Assembly (NCBI GenBank): GCA_964017195.1
Contig: OZ024894.1
Span: 2,370,260-2,434,259 of the forward strand
Source: Siderastrea radians
Taxonomy: Eukaryota > Cnidaria > Anthozoa > Scleractinia > Rhizangiidae
Length of the DNA: 64,000 nt
Direction of reading: 5' to 3'
In this document: positions 1-13,545 of the stretch, one piece after another
How the letters are laid out: each line of letters begins with the position of its first letter
Numbering within the stretch: the stretch's first letter is position 1
Notes under the pieces: generated by a model
What the model was told of the DNA's origin: nothing
Database searches by the model: none
The model's input: the letters and a program-made list of their open reading frames with translations, nothing else
Program-made: the position numbers and the translations under genes

Positions 1-1875
1 AAAAGGGTAAGTAGCTCAAACCGGTACCAAGAAATCAGTGACGCTTCAATCGGCCTTTTTGTTTTCGTTCCCAGGGGCGCTGGCACGGTTTCTCATTGTG
101 GGGTCCTTAAGATGTGTTTCACAAACGGCAATCGGAAGCCCGCTATTATTTCGTGCCACTTCACCACCCTCCGCCGGCCACCTCTTAAGCATACAGTTTT
201 ATGACGCAAGCAGGGTCTACTGAGTTCTAAAGGGTCGTGTGCAATCTCACAGAATAACCATCCGATCTGTTTGTCTTCTTCCAAAGGGATTGACCTTGAT
301 TCGGCTACCAGATGTCAAGTCCTGCTTTTTGAGTAATTCGACAGACGATGTTCCTAAACCGGCCGAGTTGGTTAAACTGTTGGTAAGTGAGAGAGTTTGC
401 TAATAAGTTTAGTGATAACCGTTTCTACGGGAACAGACACAAAGTTGAGTTGATCTTTGTTTGAGATATATTTATTTATTAATTTGTTTCCAGCTTTAAT
501 TTTTCCCTGCAAAGAGACCATATTCTCGGCTGCGGAATCCGCAATGTTGTTGTAACTTTAATGTCCCTTGTTTTGGTACTTTTTCTTTTATCGAATCCTT
601 CCGCACCAAGCTGCCTAAGTTCAAGTTGGTTGCTGTAAAGCCTCCAACATTTGCAATCCTGGTTATCAGTCTGGTCTGATTCAGTCCGGTCTGAATCGTG
701 TATTTGCTATTTTCTCTTTACACTGGCGACTGAAATCGAACTCTCAAGTCACCAGTGTAGTGATAGTAACCATCTGTAGTAGAAGTAATTCACTTTTCAA
801 ACTCTTCTGTCACAAAACTTTGATCACAAGAACTGCTCAGAACTTAAAGCTGTAAATTCTCAATCTTGACATTCGAAGGTTCCCACTTCCTTTATTAGAT
901 GTCTCTTTCCACTGTTTAGTGAGTTTTAGAAGCTCATTCTGACAAACTTAACATCTTTATTGTACACTCCTTCTTTAGGAAAACAGTGAGCGCAGTGGTT
1001 TTGAAGTGGAAAGATCTCGATCTGCTATAAATTTAACAGTTGTCGGAGTTCTCCAGGACCGTTCGGAATTGAGCGATGAAATGGCGGAGCTGTGCGCCAA
1101 GCTGCCGATTTATATCGTCGCCGAGGGCGATCTCGATCCAAGTGATGAGGATCAGGTGGCCGTTGAGGCTGAAGATGAAACTGCTTACATAGAAAAACTG
1201 TCTGCAAAACGTACGTAAAAGCAAAGTTTAAACCCTTACCCTTTTTAAAGGTATTAAAATACGCATATTAAAATACGCGTATTAAAATACGCTAATCGCT
1301 TAATCGATATGGTATCTCTTCCAAATAACTTGAACAAAAATTGCATATTTGTGCCTCGAAAATGAACCCAAAACAGTAGATGATCGCAGGATTTCAGTCA
1401 CTCGAAAGCTTCAAGCTTTCCTCTATTTTTGCGTTATGGTTCTGCCAACAATGTCGCAATCATTTTTAGTACCTAGACTTAGCTGCCATCTTTTTCAGCT
1501 GACAAATACAATGTATTTCGGCGACCCTTAAACATACTAAATTGTAATTTTTTTTACGCTTTCGTATACTGGTAGCGCAAAAAAGGCACCGGACCTTCCG
1601 GAATAACTTTCTTTGATTGGTGAGAACTCACGCCATGAGATCGAATCAAAAGTTCGACGTTCTAACCACTATGCATGTATTCAGATATGTGTATTTTTGT
1701 CTCTTCTTTAGGAGTGAAGCGAGGATGGGGAAGAATCCGCATACGCCGCGTGAAGCCAGTTCTCAAATGGGTCTGCAGAAACGTTTGCAAGTATAAATGC
1801 TACAAGTATTGCAACGTCATATGTTATAATGTCTGCAAAAGGCACTGCAGTCGTGTCTGCGGCTATATTGGGTGA
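1..1875 (+). CDS. Cysteine-ladder basic peptide precursor, 5' end outside the window
   Basis: Not a family I recognise. Proposed exons are an exon end at 1-6 (followed by GTAAGT), 287-382, 979-1210 and 1712-1875 (stop TGA 1873-1875). The last three keep one open frame across phase-0 and phase-1 junctions with good AG/GT signals, giving 163 residues after the first junction. The middle exon encodes a very acidic stretch (about ten Asp/Glu within 23 residues) that ends in two Lys-Arg sites, three residues apart. The part after the second site is 50 residues, begins Gly-Trp-Gly, has 13 Lys/Arg and no Asp/Glu, and carries eight Cys at positions 18 to 46, exactly one in every four residues. An acidic propiece, dibasic cleavage and a basic Cys-rich product are typical of antimicrobial or venom-type secreted peptides. 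The signal peptide must lie upstream and is not seen. Coding character is strong; function is inference. Confidence 0.65.
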
Positions 1876-4600
1876 ATCTTTCCCTTTTTGGTATTCCTGC
1901 CATTATATATCAAAATGAGGGGCATAAGTGTTTATTTCCAGCTTTAAGAATATGTTGATTGTCAGTTGATTTTTTAAAGGGACTATCTCAGCTATTTCAT
2001 GATGTCACTTTAAAACGCAGTTACAACTTGATTTTGAATGAGTAGGGTAAATATCATTGGATAAGAAGACAGAAGCTGTGGAATTATGTGTTTGTAGCAA
2101 AGTTGATAGGAAATGATGCACTGTGAAGTAAGCAGAACACTGAACGAGATAGTCCCTGTTCAGTAATGAAAAGCGTTAACTATAAGTACAAACGATTGCA
2201 TTGCATGGCCAGTAGGGGACCCGAAATTGGTCAACCACATGCTTACCATCCTTCTATAATGGCCTTTGTTGTCGCCTCTGTTTGGTGGGTAGTTTTGTTG
2301 ATTTGAGACGTACTAGGCACTTTTACGCTATTTTTTTTTTTCAGTTAAAACATTTTCTAGAGACTTAGATATCGCCTGCAGAGTCTAATTTACCTACCCA
2401 CACTGTCCACCATTCTAGCAGAGGGTGGTAAGCCTGTGGTCCAACTGCTTGAATGTGATGCCCGATCAGTGACACAGTTTTAAACGTTTTGTTGTTTGCC
2501 TTTCACACTGTAGCATTTCAGTACTTAGTCATGCACACTTTTCTAGTTGGATTTGGCTAGCGCCTTAATTGAACGCTCAAGCTCGCTGGCAATATAAACC
2601 ACTTTCAAAAGTGGTCGCCATTTGTTACATGGTTTTATTCAACTTGTCCCAAGAACCAAAAATACCAACAGTATCTCGTGAAAATGAGGTATTACAAAAC
2701 TTCTTTCAGTTCTGGAAAGATTGCTGGTGCGGGTCCTCTGAGTTTGCTGAATTGATGTTGTTGACTTAATGTTTTGGAGTTGTGGAACACACAAATTTAA
2801 GGGATTTGTGCGGGAAAAGTGATTCTGCTCTTCCTCCAAGTTTTGCTAAAACTGAGCCTCTGTGTCAGTTCTAACCAGGGCCTGTTTCTCGAAACTCCCG
2901 GTAACTTTCCGGGCTCGAAAACTATTTTGGGTGCACAATATTCTCGAATAGCTATACAACTTTTGTTGATTTTGAAAGCTAAATTTTAATTTTTATAATT
3001 TCGTGAAGCATATCACTAAGTTTGCGCCAATAATTACCATTAGCTCAGAAGTAAATGAGCTCGAAAAATACTTACCGGGCCCGGATAGTTATCGGGAGTT
3101 TCGAGAAACGGGCCCCAGATCAAATAGTACTCCGGAAAATCCACGGCATGACTAATAATTGTGACCTCATAATTTTTACTCATGCTTGACATATTAATCT
3201 GTTCTTTTTAATTTATTTCTTTGAGTGATGGAATTTATGGCGCCCAATTTTATGGAAGATCCCGACGGCTACCACAGATTTTATAATTACCTTTCTCCCC
3301 TCAGAGATGGGTTAGTAGCAACCCATGGGAGGGGGTGGGGGATAGGTGCAACCATAGCAATACTCCTGGTCACTCCTCAAGGAAATAGTTTATTGTGCTA
3401 AAAATTAGTTTTAGTTTTACTTAGAAGCTACAGTAATTGCAATATTATATTTAATGGAAAAGGATGTGTATGAAAAAAAGGCAGGAATAAATCCTCTCGC
3501 GTGTAACACAATTTGACTTGTCTTATTACTCATTGTGTAGCCAGGGGGCAGCGAAATTAGAGAATTTTTCAATTGAAATGAACAAAGTAATAGCTTTGAA
3601 AGGGCGTCCATAGCATATAACAACGTCAAATTACTGTTTTTTAAGTTTTATGAGAAAGCAAATACGGGGTGCTGATTTTTCTTTTTTTAAAAAAAAGTCC
3701 CTAGACCTCTGTAATAGAATTGACAAAAACATTTACCAGCGAAAGAGATCTCACAGAGGCAGTGTGTTGAACTGGTGTCCATACTATAGGGGACGAATTT
3801 GTATCAATTTTGTTCTCAATTGCAACTGACGTCGATTTCATCTATTGGTCAGAAAACGTTTGCACTTTCTTTTTAAACTCGCACGGCATAACAAGTCCCT
3901 TGCAATAGTAAATTTTAGCCCCTAACCTGATAATACGACTTTTGTAAGTTACACCTGAATAGAAAAACCTAGCTTGCGCCCTTACCCAAAAAGGCCCAGC
4001 GCGCGCTCTTCGAGATTCCCAAGTTTATTTTTCTGTCATGGAATAATCGTTTCAGTTTTAATCTTTCGTCATTAAAAAGTTGACATTTTAAAAGCCAAGA
4101 GCTTTATTTACGTCACTAGCAGTTTCACATTTTTGGATGCACCTTTAAACGTGACATCACGTCACGCTATAACTGTAACAGAGTTACACGATCACGCCCT
4201 TCGTTACAATTTCGTACGTTAGTTCTACATTTCTATACCTCAAGGGTGTTGAGGTAGGAATTGGGGAGAGCGCGTAAGGCGGGTTGGACTGGAGCCAAAT
4301 GACCAAGACAATTTCAAAGCAATCACTTTTTAAACATGACAACATCATCAAACTGTCCGTATAGAACTACAGTAAAAATGTGGCGTTATAGGCTGAGTTG
4401 ACAAGGTACTGGCCATCACAGTTTCTTTAGAAACTAACCTTGTTGTAAAGCCCATAACCTCTTGAATAAAACCTAAATGCATTTTACCAATATTTGTGAA
4501 AACGTCATCACACCCGACCCTTCCGTCTCTCAACCCGTCTCTCGCTCCTTTTCGTGGTAACGAGGCGACTTGAGCCAGTATTGTTCAGCGGTTTCCTGTT
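1876..4600. other. Intergenic region between the peptide gene and the phosphatase
   Basis: No exon with convincing splice signals and family resemblance was found. The short open frames here have no recognisable domain. One inverted-repeat element (2877-3116) is described separately. The stretch from about 4560 to 4682 directly precedes the phosphatase start codon and should contain its 5' UTR; no TATA box is obvious. Confidence 0.5.
2877..3116. mobile_element. MITE with about 40-bp terminal inverted repeats
   Basis: The left end reads GGGCCTGTTTCTCGAAAC then CTCCCGG, and the right end is its near-perfect reverse complement ending GTTTCGAGAAACGGGCCC. The element is about 240 bp, has no coding frame and can fold into a long hairpin. 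Superfamily not assigned. Confidence 0.75.
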
Positions 4601-4682
4601 TGAGACTTGTATTGTTTTAATTTTAACTTTTATTTTCTTTCGCGGAAGAAGAGCCCTAAATGTGCAGTTAGGGAGCTAAAAT

Positions 4683-7600
4683 ATGAGCTTCAATGGCATC
4701 AAACGTATGCTAAACATTAACCCAGCCAATGCGCTCGCCTACTTCACTAACATGAGCCCGGATCGACGGCTGGGCTTTCAAGTGTACGATGACATGTTGG
4801 AGGAGAAGTATTCGTACAGGCGGCCGGAGTTTCTTCAGCTCAACGAGGAATCTGAACAGGCCGCGTCTGATCATGAATCGAGACCCATCATAATACCGCA
4901 CAGGGAACTGCCATTTAACGCTGGATACGCCGAGTAAGTTCAATATAACCTTATGACCCAGCCTGTAATCTTTTCATCTTGCTGAACGTGTCTCTAAATT
5001 GCAAACGATCGATGCAAGCTTATTACAACCATCGTATCCTTGCTTAGTTTATTTTAGTAGAAGTTTCCTTACAGAAAATATTTGAAGTCTGAGGTTATTT
5101 CCTGCTTAAAACCTTAGATTAAGCCTGTAAATATTTTAGCATTATTCAACGATAAAGGAGTATTTCCGTCCCGTAATAGAGCACGTAGTCGTGATGGCGG
5201 AAAATAATTTCTGATGGTATGGTAATGGCAGCCTGAATAATAAATAATCTCGGTTTTCTCTAGTGGTTTGATAGCAGCGTTTGAACACTTGAAAGATCAT
5301 TGATAAATTTAGCTTACAGGAAGTACATTTGAACATAAATCGTGACATTGTACTCTGTATTGTTGCTTTCATGGCAAAAGTAAGCTTAAATTAATTAAGT
5401 TAAATGTAATGTTGATGTTCTATTAACACAATTCTGACTTTTCTCTGCATTTTAAGAAGGCAAGACCTTGCAGTATTTGTGTGGTAGATTATTGTTGCTC
5501 TCTCATCATGCATGACGGTTAAAATCCCAATATACATGCTGTTCAGTGATTCAAAGGGGTGTTTGACTTTTTTGACAGAAATATTTATGTTTCCATACTT
5601 TAATATACCATAACTGATAAGGCAAAGTAATAAATTAAAATTATCCTAATGCTCCTAATACACCATGTGCTGATCTCATGTCATGCGTAACGTCAATTAC
5701 TGGTTTTCACGTGACATCATAAAATTCTAAAATCATAAATCGCGAGGTCTTCAGATTTTATATCCCACCAGGTTGAAGATGACTTAAAAATATAATTATC
5801 TTTTCACAAGTTTTCAGCTCGGTAGCGTCTTTCGTTTTGAAAATACAGAATATTAAATTTCCGGCTTTTCACCCTACGTGACACCAACACAGCGTCCGTG
5901 ACAAAGCTTTCTCCTGTGGCAAAAAAAAGACTCTCCTTGTGATTTTTAGCAGTTTGGACAGTTAAAGCATTAGGAGAGAAATTAATGTGGTTGTATAGTA
6001 GTTCACGAGAGAAAAGTAATCGCTGGAAGAGCAGAAGTGAATTCTAGATGTTTTCATTCATTTCTGGGGGCCATGTTTGTGCCCCTCTGAGGGACACCAA
6101 CATGGTGTCTCCATACTGAGCTCTATAAATTTCAGTCGAACGTTTCGGCAAATAACTCAGCAGCGGAATACCATACAGATCTGAGATTTGGCAAAGTTGT
6201 TTAGTTGTGTATCCTTTATAACATTACAAATTCTTGGCTTCTTTCATCAACTGGTTTTGATTTTAATATTTTATGGCGTGACAGTGAAAACCAAGAATTC
6301 TTTTGTGCTGAGTTATTTTTCAAGGGGCAAGGACATGCTATTTATCAACACAGGGGAAGCTTGCCCATCAATGGATTATGGCCTGAGGCATCTTGTTGGC
6401 TTCATTTGGCAAATTTAATGACAGAAAAAATAATGATCATGAAATGTTTGAACATTTACAAACTTTTCTTGTGCGGGATTTAAAAAAAGTGATTTTCTAG
6501 TGAAGAAGAAAACTATTAATAATAAACTTAAAAATTTTACAACTCAAAAGTTGCACTCGGATGCGATTCACAAGATCTTGACTGGAGTTAACAACAATCT
6601 ATCGGTCTGAGCTAGCAGTAAAATTTCATGGCATAACAGAAAGTTATGTCCAGGGCTAAAATATTTGTAATCATTTCAAACTTATGTGAAAGCCAACAAA
6701 TTTGTTTCAATACCTTTCAATTTCGGTTGAACCAGTTTTTATTCCAAATTTGAAATAGTTTAGTTTATAATTTGCTAACCGATTCCAAATTTGTTTTGTC
6801 GGTTTTGTTTTTATGTAGTGTTGTATTATAGCGCTTAATCTCATTACGACCTCTGCAGTAGAAAAAATTCTCTCTAGAAAATCTGGAAAGAAAAAACTGG
6901 AATTTTACTCAGTTTATTTCAATGCTGCACTGCATATCATTCAATGTGCTTTATTTAGATTTCCTGAGTGGCTTCAGTTATTGCTAGTAGTGGGTATTTT
7001 GCCTCTCAGTTATTTTCTTCTTTTAAAACTTTCCAAAAATGTAAGGAGTAAAACAAAGACTACATTTTGAATTGATATGATGATATACAAGTTATCTAGA
7101 TTGTTACATGTATAGGGCTAGAGTTAAAAGATCTTGCAAGAGTTCCTGAAAGGAAGACCTATATTGTATGTCTAGCCTAGCTAAATAATATTTAACAACA
7201 ACTTCTCCTGTTTGTTTTTGTTTGAATCTTCCAACAATCAACATAATTTGTTCAGGACCATTAATGCTGGAAAAACACCACACAAGAATGAAGACCAGTC
7301 AGTGGCTGGAATGTTCTGCTTAAATGTCAGCAAATCAACAAATGAAGCAGAAGACGAGAGAAGCCCTACACATGTTACTCAGGTACATCCATGACAGCAA
7401 GACAGATTTATCCTTATACATGTAATGGATTTTAAATAGTCTCTCTTTGTTTCTGAATTCGCTCCCGCACATCAAGTTTATTTGAGGCAGGTGTGTTAGT
7501 GTGCAATTTTGCATGTTTCAACCTAATGCTTGGCTACATCTTGCACTGAATGAAAGAGAGACTGCTTGTTAACTGTTTTCCAGCCTGATCCAAACAGACA

Positions 7601-10600
7601 CCCCAAAACAGTACAAACACTACATAGTTACACTTTGATTTGACCACTCAATGCAAGTTAGCTTTTAAAAAGCTAACTTGCATTGAATGGTCAAATTAAT
7701 GGACTCATTTGGAGGGGTGTGCGTGGAAAAAGGTCCTAAGTGACTCTTGGTGTAATGTCATATTCTCCTTTTGTTTCACAAGCAAATAAAAGGGAATTTG
7801 GAAGGAGAATTTAGCACTTTATCAGAAGTCATTTAGGGCTTTTTTCCACACACCCCTTCCACCTTGTAGCCAGTTTCACTGCATTATATGGACCCAGGTT
7901 TTTCAAACATTGCTTGCCATCTGTTCTTCACCCAACATGATTTGAACATGAAGTCATCTAACAAAAGGAAAGGAAATTTGCCCGTCAGTAAAATGAGCTC
8001 AAAAAGTATATAATGAACTTAATTGTTCAGTTGCTTGTTACTAATAATTGCAGCCGATATGGTTTATAGCTTAGTACTTGACAGTGATGGTCTTTGCTCA
8101 GGATCCCAAAGGGGGGTCATTGGAGCCCTGAAGCCCTGAAATATTTGTCGTGGAGCCCGGAGCCCAAAGCCTCTCTTGACTTGGAGCCCAAGCAAAAATG
8201 CTGTACATAACTTTTGGCTAAACGGAGCCCTAAAGTGAGGCAATATATGGAGCCCTAGAGCCCCGAATTTTCCGTCTTGGAGCCCTGGAGCCCTGCATCT
8301 TTTAGCCCGGAGCCCTGGAGCACTAAACCCCTTTGGGACCCTTTTGTTGCTTTAAGTCTGTGATTTTATCTGTCTTGGTGTAAATGATTATATACTAGGG
8401 ATTTGACTGACTTCAAGTTGCATTTTGCAGACAAAGATCCCCTATGCATATTTTGGGATATTTGATGGCCACGCGGGTTGTGGCGCAGCTTTGATGGCTG
8501 TTAATCAGCTTCATATTCACATCATGGAGAAACTTAGTGGAATAAAAGAGTTGTTAGCTTATGAGAATGATGAAAAGCTTGCAATGGCTGATGAATTAGC
8601 AGAAGCTGTGGTGTCATCAGTGACAATTGACAATCTAGTTACTGGAACCTTAGAGGAGGCTTTCTTTGAAATGGTAAGTTTCATTTAAGATAGTGTTTTA
8701 TTAAAAGCTGTAGTTACAACTGTCTCACACTGGACTTTGGACTGGACTTCTGATTGGAAGACCTGAGGGTCAGTAAAAGCTTTGACTCTACACTGTGCCA
8801 TGCTGTTTCCTGTAGTCTCTTTTCACCAAGATGTATACATGTAAATGTGTACTTACAACATGCTGCTAGGGGTAACTCTGTGGAGTCCAGTACTGCCAGA
8901 AGTAGCTTATTTTATGTCAAACACTTGATCATTAACCAAAACTGTTGCTACCTGCCCTATAGCAGTAACAACAAAATTACTACCTCAATGGGGTGAAATT
9001 TTCTTATACGTTGAAATTTTAGAAATAAAAGGCCCATTATTTGTTATTTATTGAGAACAATGTGCTGATTTTCATAACTCAGAGTCAGATGTACAAGTCA
9101 TGTTATTGAATATGATTATCATTCTCTGTTACTTAGGATGAACAAATCAGAAGAGAAAAAGTGACTTACAGGATTGATGGAGGCTGTGCTGCATTGGTAG
9201 CACTATTTCTAGGAAAGAGGTTGTATGTGGCTAATGCAGGGGATTGTAGGTAAGTCTACACGTAAATTATGTCTGTAAGTAATTAGAATTAGCATCAAAC
9301 TAACCTTTATTGCAAAGGACAATGTTTTGTGGTACTGAATTGTATTTTGCCTTCAAAGATCATCTGACATACACAGTGTACAGTGTAGTGACCCTGTGTA
9401 AAGCGATCACCTTCTATTAAGCCATCAATTCTCAGTCCTGGAAAAGGAGTACACATCAGTAGGAAAGACTAACTGCATGTCTTGACAGCCCACTGCCCAC
9501 AAAATATAAACATGAGCCCTAGTTATCAACAAAGTATATCAAAAAAATATGAGTCTTAAACTCAGTTGCTGTATGTACCCATTCTCACTGGTTTACTTGT
9601 ATCCCAACAGAGCAATTGTGGCACATAAAGGGAAAGTAATTCCCTTGTCAAGAGACTTCACTCCTGAGACAGAAAGACAAAGAGTTCAGCTAATTGTAAG
9701 GGTGGATCTTGTATTATCAGTTCTTCATAAAAGCTGTCCCCCCCAAATAAATCCCCCAAAACTCCCACCCCAGTTATAACCAGAGCTTAGACCTAAGCAA
9801 GTAAATGAGCTGAGCCTTGCTTGTCACTGCATAATTAAGACATAAAGGACTGCCTCTTGGGGGAGGGGGTGGGGCTTCCATATAAAAGTGACGGGGTGAT
9901 CATTGTACCTTTTATGGGTTAAAATTTGTGGTTTGGTGGGTGCCAAAATCTTAACTTACCGGGTAACTACCGTTAGAGTTGTGGCCAAAAACAAGGACAG
10001 AAAGTAGTTGTCAGTCAACTGATTTTTTTTCTTGTCTCATTAATAAAGGGCAAGGATTTTTTAATCGCCTCACGTCTTGTTAACTTCAGGGTCAAGAAGG
10101 TATTTGAAGGAATGGTCTTTATTGCTGGGGGAGCAGGGAAGGTGCAGTGGTGAGAGCGCTCGCCTCCCACCATTGTGGCCCAGGTTCGACTCCAGGTCCC
10201 AGCGTCATGTGGGTTGAGTAAGTTGTTGGTTCTCGTCCCTGCTTCGAGAGGTTTTTCTCTGGCTACTGCAGTTTTCCCCTCTCCTCAAAAACCAACACTT
10301 CGAAACTCCAATTAGATCTGGAGTGCACGAACACGTTTAAACGAGCTTCACAGCTCCTAAGTGTTTCATGGGTAAACAAAAATTACAAATTGCTATTAAA
10401 AATTATCAAAGTATCAGTTAGTATATTGTCTTAGATTTGGTACCTCTTAGGGGTAAAAATTTGTGCAAGCCATGCCCACAAAACAGAATTTTGCTACCTC
10501 TTAGGGGTCCTTTTCAAAATTTATGAAGATCACCCCTGTCACTTTTATATGGGCACCCCTGGGGGGGGGGGTGCAAGAACCCATGGTCTACCCATTATAG

Positions 10601-13462
10601 TCTGTAGGGATGTCACCTGTGATGACATTGGTGAATTAAATTAAGTATGGAGGATCTGTCTTCAGCTATGCATACTTGTACAGGATTGGGTTCTGCTTAA
10701 AGGGATCATCTACAGCCCCTCCCTAAATTTAACCTGCAGTATAGCCCTTTGGTTTGTTTCAAGAATCTTCCAGGAAATCTTTCAAAATGACCCACATCCC
10801 TTTTCATACATTATACTCCATCAGAATTTTTGATTCAAACAGTGTTATCAGTTAAATGTACTTGTATGCATGTTTTCAAGTTGTAGTAGACTGTATAGTT
10901 AGTCTGGGTCAGAGCTGTCATTAAGTTTTGAATCACCTGTTGCCTTGGTCTTTACACTTGTAACAAACTTGTTGCTTTGTGAGTAAATTGCACAAACAAG
11001 AGGCAAGTGCACCCGTAACACTGAGGTTCCACCAAGCATACCCAGCTGTAACAGATGTTACGGTATGGCCCTTAACGACAGCCCTGAAGGGCTATTTCAA
11101 CATTTTTACTTCTTCTGTGTTTCCTACTATACAACGGGTGTGATTTCATGGTTTCTTGGCTGATTACATGTCTTGTACGACGGCTGGGATTTATTCATTT
11201 ACAATTGTTGTGTGTTTCCTTGTAGGCTTATCAGAGGCCCCAGCTATTAGGAAATGACTTTGGTAGGCTTGAGTTTCAACAGAGAGCAAGAAAAAAGCAT
11301 GTTGGACAACAACTTTTGTACAGAGACAGGCATATGACTGGATGGTGTGTTGGCTTTGATGATTGCTCGTTTAATAACTAGCGTTAAGGATCGATTTAGT
11401 AGGAGATTAGAACAAATTACGGTAAATCTCTTACTCCCGAATAACTAATAGTAACTTTGTTACTTTGTTTCTGTTATATCTTGCACATGCTCTCTGATAT
11501 GTTTTTGATATTTCATTCTTATGACATACCAAAACATAACATCAAGACATACCAGAGAAGAACCTAATTTTTTTAGAGAAAATGTCAGGCAAAATCCTAC
11601 TGTAGTTTACACCGGCGCTTAACTTAGACCGATTTCTGTGGCGTGAAGCTACTAGAAGTATTACTAAGTTCCCTGGATAGTACGGTACAGTGCGGTGTGT
11701 CACAGGGGTGTACTTGTTTTTACTGGTACCCATTTGTACACATACAGCTGGGTACACTTGCTACAAGTCGCGCGCTTTTTCTCGGGGACAAAACAGATGT
11801 TTACATGTAGCTGGTGATTGCAAAACGCGCCCTGTAAGTATGCATTGTAGCGCTGTAATCGATGTTCAGATGATTGCAAAATTTGCGCGTGGAATATTTG
11901 CGTGTGTTGCGCACTCTTCTTTTGCGTGTGCTGTGGTTTGTCTCTGTAACCAGCTGCCATTTTGCTTCACACGCGTGGATCGCGCAGGCGTCCTCCACAG
12001 TCAGAACGAGCGACTTGGACCAAGTCTAAAGTGGCCTTCACACGTCAAACTAATGTTGGCCTACTCGTGTTGGCAAATTCAAATTGGTGTTTGTGTGAAC
12101 GACATAAGAACATGTTTTTCAAACTGTTGGTGAAAATTTGGCGAGAACAGACAAGCTCTATTTTTCGCCAACAGTTAACCAACACATTTTTGTGTCGTTC
12201 ACACACACCAATTTAAGTTTGCCATCAAGAGTAGGCCAACATTAGTTTGATGTGTGAAGGCCGCTTAACGCCTGGCTAGAGGGAGAAAATGTGGCGTCAA
12301 GTTTCTTGTTTATTTCACTTTCAATAACACACGATCACATAACTTCGAAACCTCGGTCAATCATAATTACATCGGCAACCAACGAACCGTAAGAAACAGA
12401 AACCGTTAATTAAAAGTGGGAACCAGGTTGTCAAAGTGGATCGAAATCCACCAATTAGTGCACAAACTTGACCTTTTGACCCCGTTGAGCTGAGCTTCTA
12501 AAGACCCGCTACGATGACTGACAGCAGTGAAAATCGCAAACAACTGTTGAACTTCAGAGTTCACGTTATCGAAAGGCTTGGAAAGGAAACAATATATCAG
12601 CATGCATATTCTCCTCACTGTTCTGCACATTTCTTGTGGTACTAGTTGGGAGAATTTGTGTAAACTCCAAGACTTTCTGTCTTTGTTGAATCATTTTCTT
12701 TATTCTCATGACCTGTATGTTTGAACAAGTAGTGATACTGTAAGACGAAATTAGGTGCTTGTCACTATTGGGGCTTAAAGGATTAAGCTTTGAGCCATCG
12801 ACCCTCACATCTTCTGATTGAAAGACCGATGGAAGGTTCGACTGGCAAACCTTCGCCGCTGCTCCTCTTCTCAGAACGCCAGGGCTTGTGAAAGTGTATA
12901 CAATTTACACTTGCAGTTGTAGATTTGATTCTCGTTCTTTTACAGGCCGGATTTGAAACAAATTGTGGAAATCATATGACCTGGAGTACATTTTTTTCCC
13001 CAAACCTTTTTCGTTCGGTTTTAGTACAAGTTCTAATAAAATGCATTTTTGATAGGGCTCTCAAGACGGTTACAGAGGAGGATGCACGGAAATTTCCCAT
13101 GATTAATGGCGAAGGAAAGAAGGTAGTGTACAGTTAAACTTACGCTGACGGACTTCTCTTATAAGTGGTCAGTCAGGCATGGTCATACAGTGAAGCAACA
13201 TTTTTTATTTTGTACTGAATCAAGCAGTTGACCTTAGAGCTATTCAAAGTTATCGAAGAAATCAGTCAATTACAAGGCAACAGCCTGTCGTGTGAAAGAA
13301 TAACTGCCCATATCTTGTTTATTAGGCACGCCTGCTGGACACTATCGGAACAACTCGTGGATTTGGAGATCATGACCTGAAGGTTGCTTTCTGCAGTCTC
13401 CCTATCAAGCCTTTTCTTACCCCACAACCCGAGGTGAGTTAATAATAATAATAATAATAATA

Positions 13463-13545
<83 letters not shown>

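Noticed and set aside
11690..12216. Overlapping frames of up to 147 codons in phosphatase intron 6
   Set aside because: They overlap a foldback MITE, lack consistent splice sites, and the flanking phosphatase exons join in phase without them.
13441..13543. CRISPR-like array or other spaced direct repeats
   Set aside because: All regular arrays seen are simple microsatellites or transposon subterminal repeats in a eukaryotic genome; there are no repeat-spacer units.
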